Below, one piece after another: positions 13,153 through 13,428 of a stretch of DNA of 13,428 bases; within the stretch, counting starts at the first letter, position 1, and each line of letters starts with the position of its first letter. Below the pieces are notes generated by a model. The model was not told the DNA's origin, searched no databases, and saw only the letters and a program-made list of their open reading frames with translations. Source of the DNA: Spirochaetaceae bacterium (GTDB lineage Bacteria > Spirochaetota > Spirochaetia > Treponematales > Breznakiellaceae); contig JAIRMO010000064.1 of NCBI GenBank assembly GCA_031258625.1, positions 1-13,428 on the forward strand, written 5' to 3'. The position numbers were made by a program, and so were the translations under genes.

Positions 13153-13428
13153 TTATCCGGGTACCGGGGCGGGGAGGAGGGGGAATAGGGGGGGGAAAGC
13201 GGTTTGGATCGTCGTTTCCCCATGCCGGGGTCTGACCCCCGTGTCCGTATCCCCGGGTTCGCCCCCGATGTCCGTACAACAGGGTCTGACCCCACTGCCC
13301 GAATCCCCCCCCCCCGCACCGGGTTCCGCCCCCGGGGGCGGCCCCGCCCCTATCCGCGACCCCAACCGGGGCCCCCAGAGATGCCCCATCCGGCCCGCCG
13401 CCCGGTTGTACCGCTGGGCGAACACCTG
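13153..13428 (-). CDS. C-terminal part of a Y1/REP-associated tyrosine transposase (RAYT-like), cut by right edge
   Basis: The minus frame is open from the right edge to a TAA at 13155-13153 (91 codons). It begins QVFAQRYNRAAGRMGHLWG then PRLGSRI, matching the segment of Y1-type RAYT/IS200-like transposases usually written as VFAxxYNRxxxRxGHxWGxRFxSRI. These enzymes cleave and join single-stranded DNA at REP palindromes with a HUH motif and a Tyr; that catalytic part lies beyond the edge. The usual Asp/Glu after WG and the Phe are Pro and Leu here, hinting at drift. After GAGPPPGAEPGAG the tail has three 9-residue units, GVRPCCTDI, GGEPGDTDT and GVRPRHGET, then a proline-rich end. A run of eleven G sits in the coding strand just before the units. 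The source strand is very GC-rich compared with neighbours. It may be a decaying copy. Family is likely; completeness is unknown. Confidence 0.6.
   Translation of the reverse strand, partial: QVFAQRYNRAAGRMGHLWGPRLGSRIGAGPPPGAEPGAGGGDSGSGVRPCCTDIGGEPGDTDTGVRPRHGETTIQTAFPPLFPLLPAPVPG
13228..13308. repeat. Three tandem 27-base units with GGGTCTGACCCC palindrome
   Basis: Units are 13228-13254, 13255-13281 and 13282-13308, each exactly 27 bases. Units 1 and 3 start GGGTCTGACCCC; unit 2 starts GGGTTCGCCCCC. All share a TGTCCGTA-like middle (TGCCCGAA in unit 3). A diverged fourth start, GGGTTCCGCCCCC, appears at 13321 after a C-run. On the minus strand they are in frame with the transposase tail and encode GVRP or GGEP units. 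There are no unique spacers, so it is not a CRISPR array. Confidence 0.7.

Noticed and set aside
13062..13319. Alternative minus-strand ORF containing GSDP repeats.
   Set aside because: It lacks the transposase match and begins inside the G-run. It is open mainly because the 27-base units are multiples of three; retained only as the frame a slippage event would enter.
13228..13340. CRISPR array from regularly spaced GGGTCTGACCCC motifs.
   Set aside because: The units are contiguous degenerate 27-base repeats without unique spacers, and they are in frame with a coding tail.

Overview
The window looks like chromosome of a GC-rich treponeme-type spirochaete, perhaps of the termite-gut kind. This is inferred from protein character, not from a database search. 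The main clues are a periplasmic efflux adaptor with no alpha-helical hairpin (a form described from spirochaetes), a treponeme-style lipoprotein, and a Y1-type transposase fragment resembling those common in treponeme genomes.

Layout, left to right. (1) 1-2627, minus strand: a pyrimidine/arginine operon carA, then a small retropepsin-like aspartic protease gene, then carB (cut by the left edge). Gaps are 21 and 12 bases, so the protease is an integral operon member. CarA and CarB both resemble the eukaryotic CAD-like form of carbamoyl-phosphate synthetase more than the E. coli form. (2) 2628-3052: no gene. It holds a candidate carA promoter, a candidate terminator, GC-rich sequence and a composite inverted-repeat element centred on a GGGTCTGACCC palindrome. 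(3) 3053-5138, minus strand: an OmpR-family response regulator followed by its membrane histidine kinase. (4) 5271-10994, plus strand, divergent from (3): a tripartite RND efflux operon made of a TolC-like outer membrane protein, a hairpinless adaptor, an HAE1/AcrB-like permease and a small possibly PII-like protein. The divergent arrangement suggests the two-component system controls the pump. (5) 10991-12592, minus strand, convergent with (4) and overlapping its last stop codon by four bases: a lipoprotein with an acidic linker and a beta-rich, LamG-like C-terminal half. Its upstream region has a perfect TATAAT and phased A-tracts. (6) 12620-13152: no convincing gene, but several hairpins, including a perfect 17-bp stem. 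(7) 13153-13428, minus strand: the C-terminal part of a REP-associated (RAYT/Y1) transposase. Its tail is an in-frame array of 9-residue (27-base) repeats built on the same GGGGTCAGACCC palindrome found about 10 kb away in region 2.

The most unusual points are the link between transposase tail and intergenic palindrome, the protease lodged inside carAB, and the minimal efflux adaptor with its dedicated signalling pair and small accessory protein.
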